Assembly: GCA_032173965.1 (NCBI GenBank)
Contig: CM063284.1
Span: 114,426,410 to 114,490,409 of the forward strand
Direction of reading: 5' to 3'
Source of the DNA: Sitta carolinensis
Taxonomy: Eukaryota > Chordata > Aves > Passeriformes > Sittidae
DNA: 64,000 nt
The notes below the pieces were generated by a model. That model had not been told where the DNA came from, made no database searches, and saw nothing but the letters and a program-made list of their open reading frames with translations. This document shows, piece after piece, positions 1-13,600 of the stretch. Each line of letters opens with the position of its first letter. The first letter of the stretch is position 1. Made by a program: the position numbers and the translations under genes.

Positions 1-2271
1 GCAGCTGTCTGGTTTTATGGTGGACCACAGCATGTTCCTGAACCAGACAGCTCTGATCTCAGTTCTCCAGTCATCCAGAGGTTTTATCTAAATGCAGATA
101 CCTGGGCAGCCTGTGCCAGTGCTGGGATGAGTACAGGGGTGTCGAGATACTAGATGAGATGGACATAGAAAGGGAGGAGGAAGTCTAAGTATCTGGAGCA
201 CCCCAACAGGAAACAAATATATGAGTTGGGAAACTTGCGGGAAAGCAAGAAACATAAGGAGGATTGGGAAAAAAGCAGTTTGAAAACCTTGCAGATTAGA
301 TGACAAAGAGAAAAGAAACATGTCTCAAGGAGCATTTGGGAGGGAGGTGACACTGAATCCTTTTGGGGTCAGAATAGTAGAAGGAAAATATGTAGAACTG
401 AAATGGACAAGATGCTTAATCTGTGGTTTATGGTAGTTATTTTGTGAGAGGAGAAGGAAGAATTGACTATCTCAGAAAAATAAATTAAATCACACTCTTT
501 CCCCTTGATAGACATTGTTTTTCAAGAACATAATAAGGAAAATATCTAAACATCTTTACATTCATATACTGTACTAAACATGATCAAAATTTGTCTCCTG
601 TTTCCCAGATCAGGTTAAGATTTGAAAAAATAAATTAATTTAAGTATGCTAGGTTATTGCAAAAGTGTCGCATTTATTCCTTGGCTAGTATCAATGCCCA
701 TAATATGTTGTTTCAAAGCAGTCAGAAATAGCAATAGAAAAATCTGAAACTCATTACAGTATAACAAGGCCAGAAGTGTTAAGAGTTCAAATGCTAGAAG
801 ATCAAAATACAATTCATCTTGGTACCCTAACATTAAAACTTGTAGAGACATATAGACAATCTACATGCACACTGAATGGGTTTCTGATTAATGTGAAATA
901 TTTTTTCCCACCAGTGCTGGAGTGTTTGGGGAAAGGTATTTTGTGTGTGCTCTAGTAAGAACCACAGTTATTAAATAAAAAAATAAATTGCCTAACCTAT
1001 TTACTTCATCTCTCTGTAGGAGATCATTTACTCAAATACATCATGGCAATTTTTTCTCTAACTGGGAATCTGAACTCTTTGAAGTGTATTTTCATATTAT
1101 TTTTCAAATCTCAAAATGGGATGTTAGTTTGTCATGTTGATTTTGATCCTTTGTTTGGAAGTGTGTTTATGGCATGGCTTAGAGGGCTTTCTATGAGCTT
1201 TTTTTTCCTAAAGAATAGTTACGTTTATAATTGACTGAGAGGGACAAGTTATCTAAGTGCAGTAGTAACAGAGATAAGCTGTTTTTCTGCAGGCTGAATG
1301 CAGAGTCATTCACAGTCGCACATCCAAGCAACGATCAAAGCTGGAGGGAAATATCATCACCTTCCCCCAATCGAGGGCACACACACTATCCCGTTTCCTC
1401 TCCAAATCACAATTAATAAGGTGGACCAGACTAAAGGTATTCTATTAGTCTAGTATATTCACCAGTAGGTTAGAACTACTGCTTCTGGGCTTTTATCAGT
1501 TCTCACTACTTCTGCTGGATTTTTACACCAAATTGTTTACTTAGGTAACTGTTATAGATCAAATGCTTTATTATTGTTACTCTCCTTGTTAAAATGCCCC
1601 GGTGATGTGAATTGATAACTTCTTGATCATCAGTGTCATAAAAATGCCTTGCTAATCTGCTGTCACGCTGTATCAAAAAAACAATAAATCAAATATATGT
1701 TAGGTATGCAGCAGACTGTCACTTCCCCCTTTGTGTCTGCAAAGAATATGATTTACAGTCACACTGGTGTAAAACTAATACTCATTTGTCTGCACTTTGT
1801 GGTAGATATTCAGTAATCTTTAAAATATGATTTAAGTCTTTGAGTTCCATTTGCAGGGCCCTCTTTGTGTTCTATGTCCAGCCTGAACTATATCATGTTT
1901 CAGTCTGGAGGACCCTGTTGTGTATGTCTGTAGACCCTGAAATGTTTCATTTTAACTAAATATTGGAGAAGTAGATGAGTTCAAGAAAAGGAGAGTGCCT
2001 ATTAATATACATCCTTCAAGCAGCAAAAATAATGAAGCCTCATTTCCTGCCTTAACCACCATCCTGAAAATGCATCCATTTTTTTCTCAGATCTCCTGGG
2101 TTGTCACACCGTGCTGTTCACTCCCTTCTTTATTCTGAGTTCTCTCTTATGACTTTGGGTTTGGATGGCTAAGAGGCAATATCTGCTGGGATTAGCTCAA
2201 AGCTACATCTTTGTGAATTTGCCAGCTGCCAGGGACATATTTATTCACTTACTAATTGGTCCCTAGCTGTT

Positions 2272-2336
2272 GCAATAAAAATGCCTGAAGGCATAAAAAT
2301 GCCTGAAATTCAAGCATAAAAATGAAATGCCTGAAG
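2272..2336. repeat. Imperfect tandem repeat, three units of 19-23 bases
   Basis: The unit GCATAAAAATGCCTGAA recurs at 2272, 2291 and 2314 with small insertions. It is visible directly in the sequence and probably arose by local slippage. Confidence 0.8.
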
Positions 2337-3537
2337 TCCGCTTTAAGTGGGAACATTTTTTTGGGCCCTTCTCTAGCTGCCATCTTCCCTAAACCTCATA
2401 GAACTTAGGATCTTTGAGACATTTGTTTCTGTGTCAAATTCTGTTGAAATCAGTTGGTCACTCTTAACAATTCCCATGGAGCAGACTGAAGGGCAGATAT
2501 ATAAAGAAACAAATCTAAAACTTTTAAAATGAAGTGTGAACAGAAATAAACATTAGTATAGATGATCCTGACTTTTATTCAGCAGAAAATAATAGAAATG
2601 TCAACTGTGTACTCAGGTAACAAAGAATTAGAAGTGAGATAGTAGAATTCTAAAAGCCCTTTTTTTATTGGATATCAGGTCTTGTTACCCAGACCTGTTA
2701 TCATTCACTGACAGGCTCAGAAGTTAGAATGATGACAGCAACTATAATGAATATTGTATAAATATTATTTTTAAAGTTCATGTGACTTAAAATCACTTGA
2801 GATCTGGAAGCAGGAAGGAGTAGAGCTCATATAAAGTGTACTAAAATCTGTCATCTAGATGAATATGAAAATTAGGAAAGAATCAGTGAGGGAGTCTAAT
2901 GCCTGTCCTTGCTCTCATCTTGTTTGATAGCCTTATGGATGATGGCATGTATCATTTGCCAGCTGGGTTTCCAGTGACTGGCATTTCCAGGCCTTGCACT
3001 GAGATGTGAGGGTAGCTGACAGTGCTTAGGACAGCTGCCATCACAGGCTGATCTGATTGATTGGTCAAAATCATCGCAACCAACTAATCATGGTTTAATA
3101 CAGGAAAGTGTATTTTATGATCAGAAACACAGACTACACCTATAGGATGGGGAGTTCTCTGTCTTAGAAAAGAGTAATTCAGAAGATGGCATAGCAGGAG
3201 ACAGAAGAGCTTTTTTTGTGACATCTCAGTGCCTCAAAGTTGAGGCTTTCAACCTTATATTGATCCATGGATGAAGAGGAAAAAAATATACAGTAGACAC
3301 ATTAAAAAGATGAAACCATTTTGAACACCACCAGTAAGATCACTGTGCCCTGTTTTGTGGCTCATACTTCCTGCAGGAAGGAGCTACTCAAGGAAATTCA
3401 AAGGACAGGAAAAAAATGGTCTCAGAAGCCATCAATCAACCATTGGGATATAAGTCTTTTAGGATTTATAAGCCTACAATATTAGGGAAAGTTCAAAGAA
3501 GTAATTGAATCACTCTCTCTGGGTGCTTATACATTTG

Positions 3538-3555
3538 AAAAAAAAAAAAAAAAAA
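3538..3555. repeat. Poly-A run (18)
   Basis: Eighteen consecutive A residues in the XKR4 intron. It may be the tail of an old retroposon, but no element body is recognisable. Confidence 0.8.
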
Positions 3556-5915
3556 GCTTAATGACAGGATCCAAGGGAACTTTTTCAATCTTTTAGACAA
3601 GCAGCAGAAATGAAAATTAGATTCATTTAAACTTGCAACAAGGTGTAAATTTTTGGCACAAGCCACAGATAAATATTGGAAAATCTTTTCCTAGGAAATT
3701 TTGAGTTATTATTTTGCTTGGTATATTCAAATCATGGCAGTTTTTCTGTCTGCATGTAGTATATAACTCTAAATATACCATACATACAGAATGTGTGTAA
3801 TACTTACCTGCATATATCATGTGTATATATTCCAACTATACCAGACCTAAGTAGATAGATAGCTGTAGAGCTTCCTTACTGAAATTAATAACTTTGCAAC
3901 TAGTATGAAGACAGAGATGTAAATATGAGACCTAAAATAATCCAAGCATGGCATGAACTGGAAGCAGAATTAATCTCCAGAATACACTGAATACTCTTCA
4001 AAACAGTTTGTTAGACTTTGCTTCAAATTACATTATCTTCACAGTAGGTGAAAATATGGATTTTCTTTTGAGATGGAGAAAAAGAGGTTAGTGATCACTT
4101 TTCCACTAACAGAAAAATAAGTCTATTTAATGAATTATTGCGAAAATATACTCGAACTTCGAAAAAGTTAAAGAAACACAACAAAGAGTTTGATCCAAAG
4201 GAAACTTCTTCATGTACTAACATCGGCTAACAGCTACAGTTTTTCCTTTGCTAGGTGGGATTGAACAAATACTAAATCAATTTCTGTTTCAGTGTCACTA
4301 ATTGTGTCTTGTCCCAGAGCACCATATTGGGCATTACCCTCAACATCTCTTGTGAACTTAGAGGAACACCAAAAAATGCTACATATACAAAATGTTTCAT
4401 AGATAAATTGTATCAAATAAGGTACTAACTTCAGACCGATTTTAATGTGCAAGTGGGAGAAATACCAGTTCCTTAACGAGGGATGAAATTTATCCCCTTT
4501 CAGAAAGCAAATATGAGCCCATGAACCACTGAAAGCCAATACTAAAATCATGACTTAAGAAGATTTAAGGGCCCCATGTTATCTTTGCATGGAGTCAATA
4601 TTTTTTTGCCAGTGATGTGGTCCCTGGTTCCTTGTTATTGATTTGTAATAAAACTTAGTATAAGATATTTGGGATATGTCTCATGCCAAAATGCATCTTG
4701 GCTTCTAGTCTTGTCTCCATTGGATGCTGGCCACAGCTAGTGCAATATCTTTAAAAAAAGTAAAAAATAAATCTCTGATGTATTTGAAATATTGAGTTAG
4801 CCCATCCTTTTCAAAATCCTCAGCAGATATTTCTAGAGCCAATGTGATAGTGCTATTTATTGTTAAGGGTACTCACTGTGTCTTGAAAAAAATACTCAGA
4901 AGAGATAGTTTGAATTTGCCAGATACTATTTATGATATGTTCCACCTTATTGCAGACAGTATGATCATTTCAAAATGTTTTGCTTGTAGGATGCTTGTGG
5001 AAAACACATCAGAAATCTTGGTTAATAGTAAAAATATATATATCTTTCATCAGCTCATTTCAGGCTTAGGAAAATTGTCTTTAGTTACTTAGTACTGAGG
5101 GATTCTGAATAAAAAAACTGATGCCCTGGAAACCTTTAATTTTTAAAACTCTGAAGGTCCATGAAATATTATGCTTAAGTCATTTGAACCCTACAAAACC
5201 AGCCAAATCAATGTCTAAAAACCAAAGGTAGATAAATTCAAACTGAAAAAAAGTGCATATTTAAAGTCAAGGCAAATATCCCTTGGAAGGATGTTTTGTC
5301 CATTGTTTAAAACTTTTTAATACTTATTCACTTCTTTTAACACAATATAGGATTCAGTCAGTGTTCATGATGCAATGCTCTGTGGCTTATATTTTACACT
5401 GATAATGTGCTATTTCACTTTCAGTGTATCTCTATATCTATGATGTATCAAATATTTTATATGTTTCACTAAAAAAAATAAGATGGTGAACTTGTTGTGA
5501 CTATGTTAAACTAAAACAAAATATTTTGACTGGTACTTCCTTTTCCAGAATTTGTACTTTTCTCTACAGACATTGAAAAACTGTATTTGTAGTAACCTTT
5601 CAATTCCCACAGGTATTTGGTGCATTCTCTTCCCACTTCCTCTCATTAAATCTCAGGAAATAATGTGACATCTTTGATATTTTCGGACATCCATTTTTGA
5701 GGCAGCCAGTACATTGTAGATCACTGGCAGGCAGCAAGACACCCTTCAGAGGAAAGAGGGTTTGCAGAATTTTGAGGAATGTTTAATGTATCCCTTTGCA
5801 AGGAAAAAAAAAATTATTGAGTGGTCTGGGAAGGAACAGGTACAACCTGGCCCCAAAAGCCATGACCATATGTACTGTTTGTGCATGCAAAAATATATTG
5901 GCACAAGGTGATTCA

Positions 5916-6775
5916 TGTGATGGGTTGACCTGGGACTGCAGTCAGACACCCACCCAGCTTCCTCAACAGGACAGGGTGAGAAAAGAGGATAAAAAACCTT
6001 GTGGGTTGGGGTAAAGGCAGGGAGATACTTTTCCAGTTACCACCACAGGCAAAACAGAGTCAACTTTTAATATAATTTATTGCCAGTGAAAACACATGTG
6101 GATACTGAGAAACACGGACTAATTAAAGCAAGATTTCTCCCTGTATTCCCTTTTTGCCAGAATAAACTTCATTCTTTCATCCCTGACCCCTCTGCCTTCC
6201 CCTTCCATGTGGCACAGGATGATGGGGAATGGGGAGTTGCAGTCAGTCCACATAATTTTCTCTCCTGCTTCTTTTTCCTCACACTTTTCTTCTGCTTCAG
6301 CATGGTAACCCTCCTACAAGGTTTAGTTCCTTCAAGATAAAACTGCTCCAGTATGGGCTCTCCAAAGGCCATACTTTCCTTCAAGAGTTATCCATGGGAT
6401 GCAGACTGTAAATACTCTCCATCATGGTCCTTCACAGGCAGTGGGAAATTACCTGCTCTACTGTAATTCTCTCCCAGGGTTGCCTGGAGAACCTCATCCT
6501 TCTTCTCTCACCTTAGTGCTTACACAGCTGCTCTCTCATCCTTATTCCCCCCTTGCCTCTGCCTGCCTATTAGACATTTTTAACTGTCCATTCTTAAATA
6601 TGTTTTCCAGAGGCACCAACATATTGGCTGATGGGCTCTGCTGTGTCCTGTGGTGACTCACTTTGGCGCTGGATGGAGACTGGCTGGAAACACCTGAGTC
6701 TCACATGGGACAGGCTTTGACCTCTCCTCATGGAGGCCACCCCATGTGTCCCCCTGCCAACACCTGGGCACCTGA
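5916..6775 (-). mobile_element. Degraded solo LTR resembling avian ERVL-type family
   Basis: The plus strand begins TGTGATGGGTTGACCTGG, the reverse complement of the LTR end CAACCCATCACA that I recall from bird endogenous retroviruses. Further matches are GGCAAAACAGAGTC, a TTTATTGCCAGT stretch, GGGGAATGGGGAGTTGCAGT and GCTGATGGGCTC. On the minus strand, CATATTTAAGAA near 6594-6605 looks like the TATA region. No internal coding region adjoins either side, so it is read as a solo LTR. The outer edge near 6775 and the target duplication are not resolved. Assignment is from memory of the family. Confidence 0.7.
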
Positions 6776-6783
6776 CACCTGAT

Positions 6784-6816
6784 TAGAAAACAGTTAGAAA
6801 ACAATTAGAAACGGTT
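6784..6816. repeat. Short tandem repeat, three 11-base units
   Basis: Units of the form AGAAAACAGTT, AGAAAACAATT and AGAAACGGTTT follow one another just beyond the LTR edge. They may belong to the element's end or be later slippage. Confidence 0.6.
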
Positions 6817-7147
6817 TCATGGAGAATTGATTAGGAAACCAACATTATAACACCACCATGCTTTCACAACAGATTTATTTCCAAATTGCAGCTCTAGTTC
6901 TGTATTGTTGCTCTGAGAGTTGTTCATCCTAAGCTTTACTTTGTTCCCCTTTTTTGATGAGTGGGTTCAGTCCACACCTGCAGCAGTGCCAAACCAGCCA
7001 CCGACATCTGGCAGGCCCCTGCCCTGTGAGCTGAGAAGGATGGCTTACAAACCTTTGGGCAAGTGACACAGCGACTTTGCAAAAGAAACAAATGCTGATA
7101 CTAATTTTCTCCCTATTTGTGCTTATGCACTCTCATAGACTAAGTAA

Positions 7148-7182
7148 TATGCATATATATTATATATATATATATATATATG
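7148..7182. repeat. (AT)n microsatellite
   Basis: About 35 bases of alternating T and A, interrupted by GC and TT near its start. Length polymorphism is expected. Confidence 0.9.
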
Positions 7183-7252
7183 ATTTTTTTAAATTGTGTA
7201 TTCTTTAATAGGAGACTTAAATAATCTAAATGGCATTTACTATGTACTTCTT

Positions 7253-7282
7253 GGGGGGGAGGGGGGGGGGGCAGGGGGAGGG
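7253..7282 (+). repeat. G-run with G-quadruplex potential
   Basis: G tracts of 7, 11, 5 and 3 lie within 30 bases, separated by A, CA and A. This satisfies the usual four-tract rule for a G-quadruplex on the plus strand. It is also a place where sequence consensus is likely to be wrong. Confidence 0.75.
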
Positions 7283-7590
7283 TTTCTCTTTAATATGCTT
7301 CCGAATCATTTCCAATTAAAAATGTTCAGTTGATCTTGTTAGATGCCATGGAATGAAAATCTCTTGTGGTCGGTTCCTCCAAATCAGTGACATATACAAG
7401 GATAGAATTTGTACAGAAACTGCATAAGCAAAAGCATATATAAAAGCTCAAGAGAAGAGTGCCGGCGCATTCACAGAAATGTGGACCAACAGAAAGGCGT
7501 TTCATCAAGAGTTAAGTTCTAGCAGGATTTTTCACATGTCTAGTAAACTCCATCTTTTTTCTCTTTCTCCTGCTGGGGGGCAGGGAGAAG

Positions 7591-7613
7591 GGCTGCTGCC
7601 GCTGCTGCTGCTG
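7591..7613 (+). repeat. Short CTG/CCG triplet repeat
   Basis: GCTGCTGCCGCTGCTGCTGC occurs within a locally GC-richer patch (about 7445-7690). No exon is recognised around it. A Leu-rich reading in one frame is a consequence of the repeat. Confidence 0.7.
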
Positions 7614-10600
7614 GCATTGGTGCTGTGGGAGGTGTCTGTGCACGCACAGAGCGGTGCAGCTGGAGCTGTCTCCCATAGATGGTGCCCTGTATTTAACTTA
7701 GCATTAGGTCGTCATGATGTTTCTTAAGAGCTAATGGCAGGGGGTTTGTTATGCTTGGGGTTGCTGTATCCTCCACATAATTCCGTGATCTCTGTAAGCT
7801 ATATGCAGCAGGCTCAAGCCACTGAAAGCCCTGAAATGTAGAAATTGTGGAAATGAGCCTGGAGTCAGTGGGTATGTTTGTGCTGCACATACTTCACTGG
7901 AATAAAGGACACCAAATTACCTAACAGACAAGGAGTCTAGCTGTGAAAGTACAGAATCTAAGTTTAGATTCCTAGCTGGCAAAATGATCTCATGCTGTCT
8001 TGCCAAGCCTGTAAGCACACAGACTGCACGGCACACATGAGTACCTGGCAGTTGTCACTGCCAGTGAAGGACTGGATTGATTGGTGGCTAATAAGGACTC
8101 CTAAACTGAAAGTTTTAAGTATAGCACATCTATAGTAGAGCAAGAAACTAACAAATCTTAGAAAAATATAATTGAAAAGGAAGAGATCACCCAGCATGTG
8201 AGCTAGTAACTGGCCTTAGCTGGGGTATTCTGGCGGTGAGATTTCCATTCAAGTACCTGAAAGAGCCAATTACTTCTACAGATAGAGAAGGTAGTAGAGC
8301 TTTTGGTGTCTGTGAAGAAAGAGAGATCTCAATTACTTACTGTGGTCTTTTGAAAGACAGGAGAGAGTCAACTTTCCTGGTTCTTGTGGTCCCTGAATAC
8401 CAAGTTGCCTCTCTTTATCAGTGTTGATTGTATTCAAAGTTTCTAATACAAGTTCTGAAGATTTTAACAACAGAAACTGGGTAAAAGAGTTATTTTGGAT
8501 TTAGGGGCAAGGCAAAGGGAAACTGTCCTTGATTTTGAAAAAAAATTATGACCATCATCCATGTATTTAAAGCTGTGACCAGGATTACTGCTCAGCAGAA
8601 GCTTCTCAACACTAACAGTTAGATTTGCTAAGGTGGATAAGACTCTGAGTGTAACAAGAGATAAATCATTAGGCAGGTGTCCTATGCAGACCCAAAGAAA
8701 CTGCTAAAGATACACACAATAAGTCAAACTTTTGCCAGTTAACCTTGGTCCTCTACACAGAGTCCAAACCACTGCTGGCAAAAACTTAGGAGTAGGTAGA
8801 ATGAGTAAGGTTGAAAGTACTACAATACATAGAGCATTTCTTGATTTTCAGGGCAATGACGAGTCGTTATGGAGAGGCAAATTAAAGAAGCAGCTGGAAG
8901 TTGTAACACCAGAAGTGTGTATTGAAAGCAGCTGAGTGGAATAATGGGAAATTTTTTTCCTGTATCTATGCTAGCATGTTCTATGAGTATTGTGTAACAC
9001 ATAGGACAAGGACAATGTGTAACACATTTACACAAGGAAGGGTTCCTGTCACCTGTTATGCTGCATTAATCCACCTCAGTATGCAGTGGGAGAAAGTTAA
9101 GCTGAATGTTGGCAAGCTGGTGAAACCACCTATGTTGCCTTGAAAATCCCCAGCTATGAATGAAGCCTGTGGCAAAAACTGGAAATGTGAACTACTGGAG
9201 ACTCATCCTCAGACACTGACACTCCCATGTTTGTGGTTAGCAAACAGTCTGAGTGTAAAACCACAGGAGTGGAACATTTCAGTAGGGTGCCATTTCAATC
9301 TAGACACAATCAGAAACAGTGAGAATCAAGAAAAAAGAAAAAAGTGCCTTTTTGACCTCAGGAAGCTTATTTCAGTTGAACAGAAAGCTCTTTGATATTG
9401 ATTTAGGATAGCTAATATAAGACAAATTTGCAGACCTGGGAAAGTAATAGGATTATTTTGGCAACATGTTTATGGGGAAATAGCCTGGGTGAGGGCAAGA
9501 GTTTGTTGTCTTTTTAGAGAATAGGAACACATGAAACAAAATAAGATTCATCTTTAGGTTGCATCTCACAGTATTGTCCAGGGAATGAGATCCATGAGCA
9601 TGAAACATGTACTGACAGCCTGGACACTTGATATGACCAAAAGCTGTCCTTAAAACCTTCAAAGCCTCCTGTGTACTAAACCACATATGGAAGCACAGTA
9701 TGTACACTATGACATACATTGCAGTCATACTCTGTGTTTGGGAACAAAAGAATTAGTGCAGAAGCCCATAGAGTGTTGTCAACCTGCCTGCAAGGCTGCC
9801 TCCATGTGAATCTTTAGTTTGTGCCTATACTTGCAGAGCAGCTTGGCAAAAGATGCATAAATATAGCAAGACATTTTCTGAAGCTGGTGGGATGCAGTCA
9901 TGATGTGCTGCTTCCTAAAGGACTAAGATATGTGTTAGAGATCCTTGGCTTTGTGGTTCAGAGAAGCACCTGGAAGCTGGGATGCATGTAATGTCACTTC
10001 TCCAGCTGAGAAGGAAAATCAAAAAATAAGCTTTCTTAAAATAATGTTTCAAAGTCTCACATTCCAGGCAATGTTGTCACACCTAAATGTCCTGCTGCAT
10101 TTGGTATTCCTGCTTTTAGATGAATTTACTCCTGGAAATGGTGAAATGAGTACAAGTTTTAAAGGAAGGATGAAGCAGACAGACACCTTGGCTGGAGTTT
10201 GATTTCTGAAATCAGGTTGAATGTCAAGGAGTACTTTCTCAGATCAGTTCATTTATTTGTAGGGTTTCCAGCTGACTCAAGCCATTCTGTCCTCATGCTA
10301 TATAGGATTTATGTACTGATATTATTAGAAAAAAAAGTAATTTATGGACCTGGAGATACCTTTAATCTTTCATGTCCAAATCAGGTTTGTCACAAATGCC
10401 ATTGAGAAGAATTCCTTTGATTCTCATCTATTTATTTGAGCTTGCTTGCTTCCTTGAAACAATATTACACTTGTGAACGTATTCATCTCTGTATACATTA
10501 TCTTTTCCCTCATATGCTTTTGCTTTCACTTGTGAAAGTCGTGTGTGTGAATTTTTCATCTTGACTTTAATGAGCTGTAGTTCATTGTAGCCTATTATGT

Positions 10601-13600
10601 ATTATATTTAAAGTATCTGTATAAAAATGCCACAATCTATAAAATGCAAGCACATATCATATATGGAGAAATTAATAATTTCAGGAAAAGAAATTAAATT
10701 TGTGATTCAATCAAAGCAATTCTGTTCTTTGTTTATCAGACAGAAAGTCTGACAGACTCTCACTATGTTAAGAACATCTGAAACTCATCTGTAATTAAAA
10801 ACACGTCATTTCCTTTATACAAATAATATAATTACAGAATGCAAAGCATTCACAGAATAAAATAGGTTAAATTGTATTTTTCACTTAAAACAGATTATAA
10901 TTAATTCCTGGCCAAATGATGTCCTGATGCAACACACAGCTTTTTTGCTGTTGTGACTATTGTGGATGGGCTATGCTGCAAGGGCTGAAAGTGGATATGT
11001 ACATTCCCACTCTGCTATTTCAGGTGTCCACTTTAGAACCATACAAAAGTATCCTCTTGCCGATGCAAATTGTGAGGTTCTTCCTGTGCAAAGATTGCAT
11101 TTCTTTCCTCTTCAGGATAGAAATTTAGAGATCAAATCATATACTGCAGAAAATGTTTAAAGGTTCAGCTTTAGAAAAGAAAGAAACAGGAACGTGTTTT
11201 CATGCTTCCTAAGGCCATTTTAGAGAATTCCTGTTTTCCATTTCTTGTACAGTCTGTAGTGGATGAGCATATAGTTACTTGTGTACATATTCACTGGGAA
11301 TGGCTATTAAGTCCAAATTTTCAAGATCAAGACCCAAAATATAAGACTCTCATAATATAAGAGAGTCAAATACACCAGAAAGCTGCTGCAGTACCCAAAA
11401 AGTGTGCAGAGACTGCAGAGGAGCAAGTGGGAAAGCTGGTTCTTGCTCTTCATGAACAGTGGCTCCATGGATATTGTCCAATCTCTCTTCATTTCTGAGT
11501 GGCAAATAAGTCTTCCTGACTGCACTGCATTGCTAAAATTTTTATTTGATAGTGATAGAAATTTATTTTAGTTCCTCTTTGAAATGGGCATAAAGAGGTT
11601 TATATGAACATATACTCAGCAAATGCATCAATATGTTCTAATTAATGAATTATCCATTCGGTGCTACAATAATTCACTTTATTTCTAACCATTCCCAGTG
11701 AATTATTTATATAATGACATTTATTAGCAAACTGCCATTTGTGTCACTTTTACATCATTCTTCTCATGATTAATTTACTTTCAATAATTATTTAGTGCTT
11801 GGTCTCATCAATAAAGAAAAATAGATGGAGCCCACCAAGCATTTAACTCTATCTTAATCCTATATCCCTAATACCATTGCCAATAGCCAAGAGCAGTTAC
11901 ATGATATATTAACTGGCAATTCTTCCCCTTTGTATACATTCCCTCGTCTCCTTTTCTGTCCTGTATGACAGTATCCCTGAGTTTGTTCTGTGAAAGCAGA
12001 GGATGATTCCCTATTAATGACTATTTAAATAACAGAATTACATAGCTATTGTACTTCCTTCTTTATGTCCCAGACAATGACTATGAATTAATTAGCATTG
12101 GAACAGTGGAAATTCCTATGAATTTAACATTATATTCTGTGTGCATTATTGAATGGCTTTTCACTTCCTAATGCAAAACTGATGATATCTCTACAAACCT
12201 CTGGGGGAGTGTGTGAGGTCATTAAAGTTAGATTTGCAAAGAAAATATACGGATTTCTCACTCACATTATCTTTTCCTGTGCTGATAATGCTATTCTTGA
12301 GTTCTTGTTCAGAGTGGATTGTTTGTATTGAAAGATTCTTTATCTTATTCATCTACCTTTCCCAACTTTCATTTCGTGAGGGAAATGAACTGTGTTTTTT
12401 CAATACTTAAAGCACTCTTACAGGAAAACAAGAACTTACATTTTCAGCTCCCAGGGTTGTCATCAGAGATAATGGATACAGAAAGGCAGCCCAGTGTGAA
12501 AAAGCAAATATACATGTCAGAAATGAAAACACCAATTTATGCCATGTCTCTTTCCCGTCTTCATTGCTGATAGCTTATTTTTTCCATGGAGGAAGATTCC
12601 AGAAGTAGCTTTGGTGGTTTTTCATGCAAGCATCTTCATGGGAAGAAAAATTATGAAGTTTTGTTAAAAATTCTCCCTGGAACCCTAAGTTTGCTCTATA
12701 TTTCTGATGTTTGTTTGTTATTATTTTTATTTTTAAAACGAGTGGGTTTTCAGTTCATGGATTCACAGGAACTTACAATGTTATTAGCACCTTTCCAGAG
12801 AGGGAAAGATACTGGCAAACACATTCCCTTCTGAAAGCAATGAATCTCTCCATAGTACTTACCGAGCAAAATCTTAGTGTGTTAAGCCAAGTGAATTGTT
12901 TAAATAGATTTTATCTCCATAACTTACTTTTTTTTCTCTTTTAAAATAACCTTTTTCCGTTTTCTTTCAAAGTAAATAGCAACATGTATTTAGGCTTAAA
13001 CTTACCATTTTCTATTAATACATTTTCTTTAAATTTATAATGTTTAAGTAATATATTCTTGATTGTTAAGTTCTAAAGAAAGCTGTTTCATAGGGAAGAA
13101 AAATACTGGCTATGCATCCAGAACCAAAGCTTGTTGAAATGATTAAACAGCTTTTAACAGCAGACAAAAGAAATGTTTTTTTTCATGTCAGTTTGATTTA
13201 CTTCAATAACTAGTTCAAAGTTAAGGAACTGCTTAGAAATAGAATAAGCTGAAGCATCATTATCTTTAAATGGTCTATGAATAAATTCTGTCTGGGATCC
13301 TGAGACTTATGAATTCATTCATTAGCTGTATGTAAAATTAGCTTTGGTAGTAAACCAGTTTTAAATATAAAATGCTTGATACATTTTTCCTCTGTATACA
13401 ACATTTATTGCAATTTTATTTAAATAATAAATACACTTGAAAGGCAAGGATTTTGCATTTCAAGTGCAATTCCCATTTCCATCCAAAGCAGCTGGATACA
13501 AGTCGTACGTAAATACAAATTAATCTTCCAGTAAAAAAAAAATTATAATTCATTTCTACTAGAATGCTATGTAAGTATTTATCATTTGAATAATTATGCT

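Larger units (their letters stand above)
1..5915. other. XKR4 intron, no gene seen
   Basis: AT-rich sequence with no recognised exon, RNA gene or transposon. It holds a short tandem repeat at 2272-2336 and an A-run at 3538-3555. Small open frames here (for example about 100 codons at 4234-4551, minus) lack family resemblance. Confidence 0.6.
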
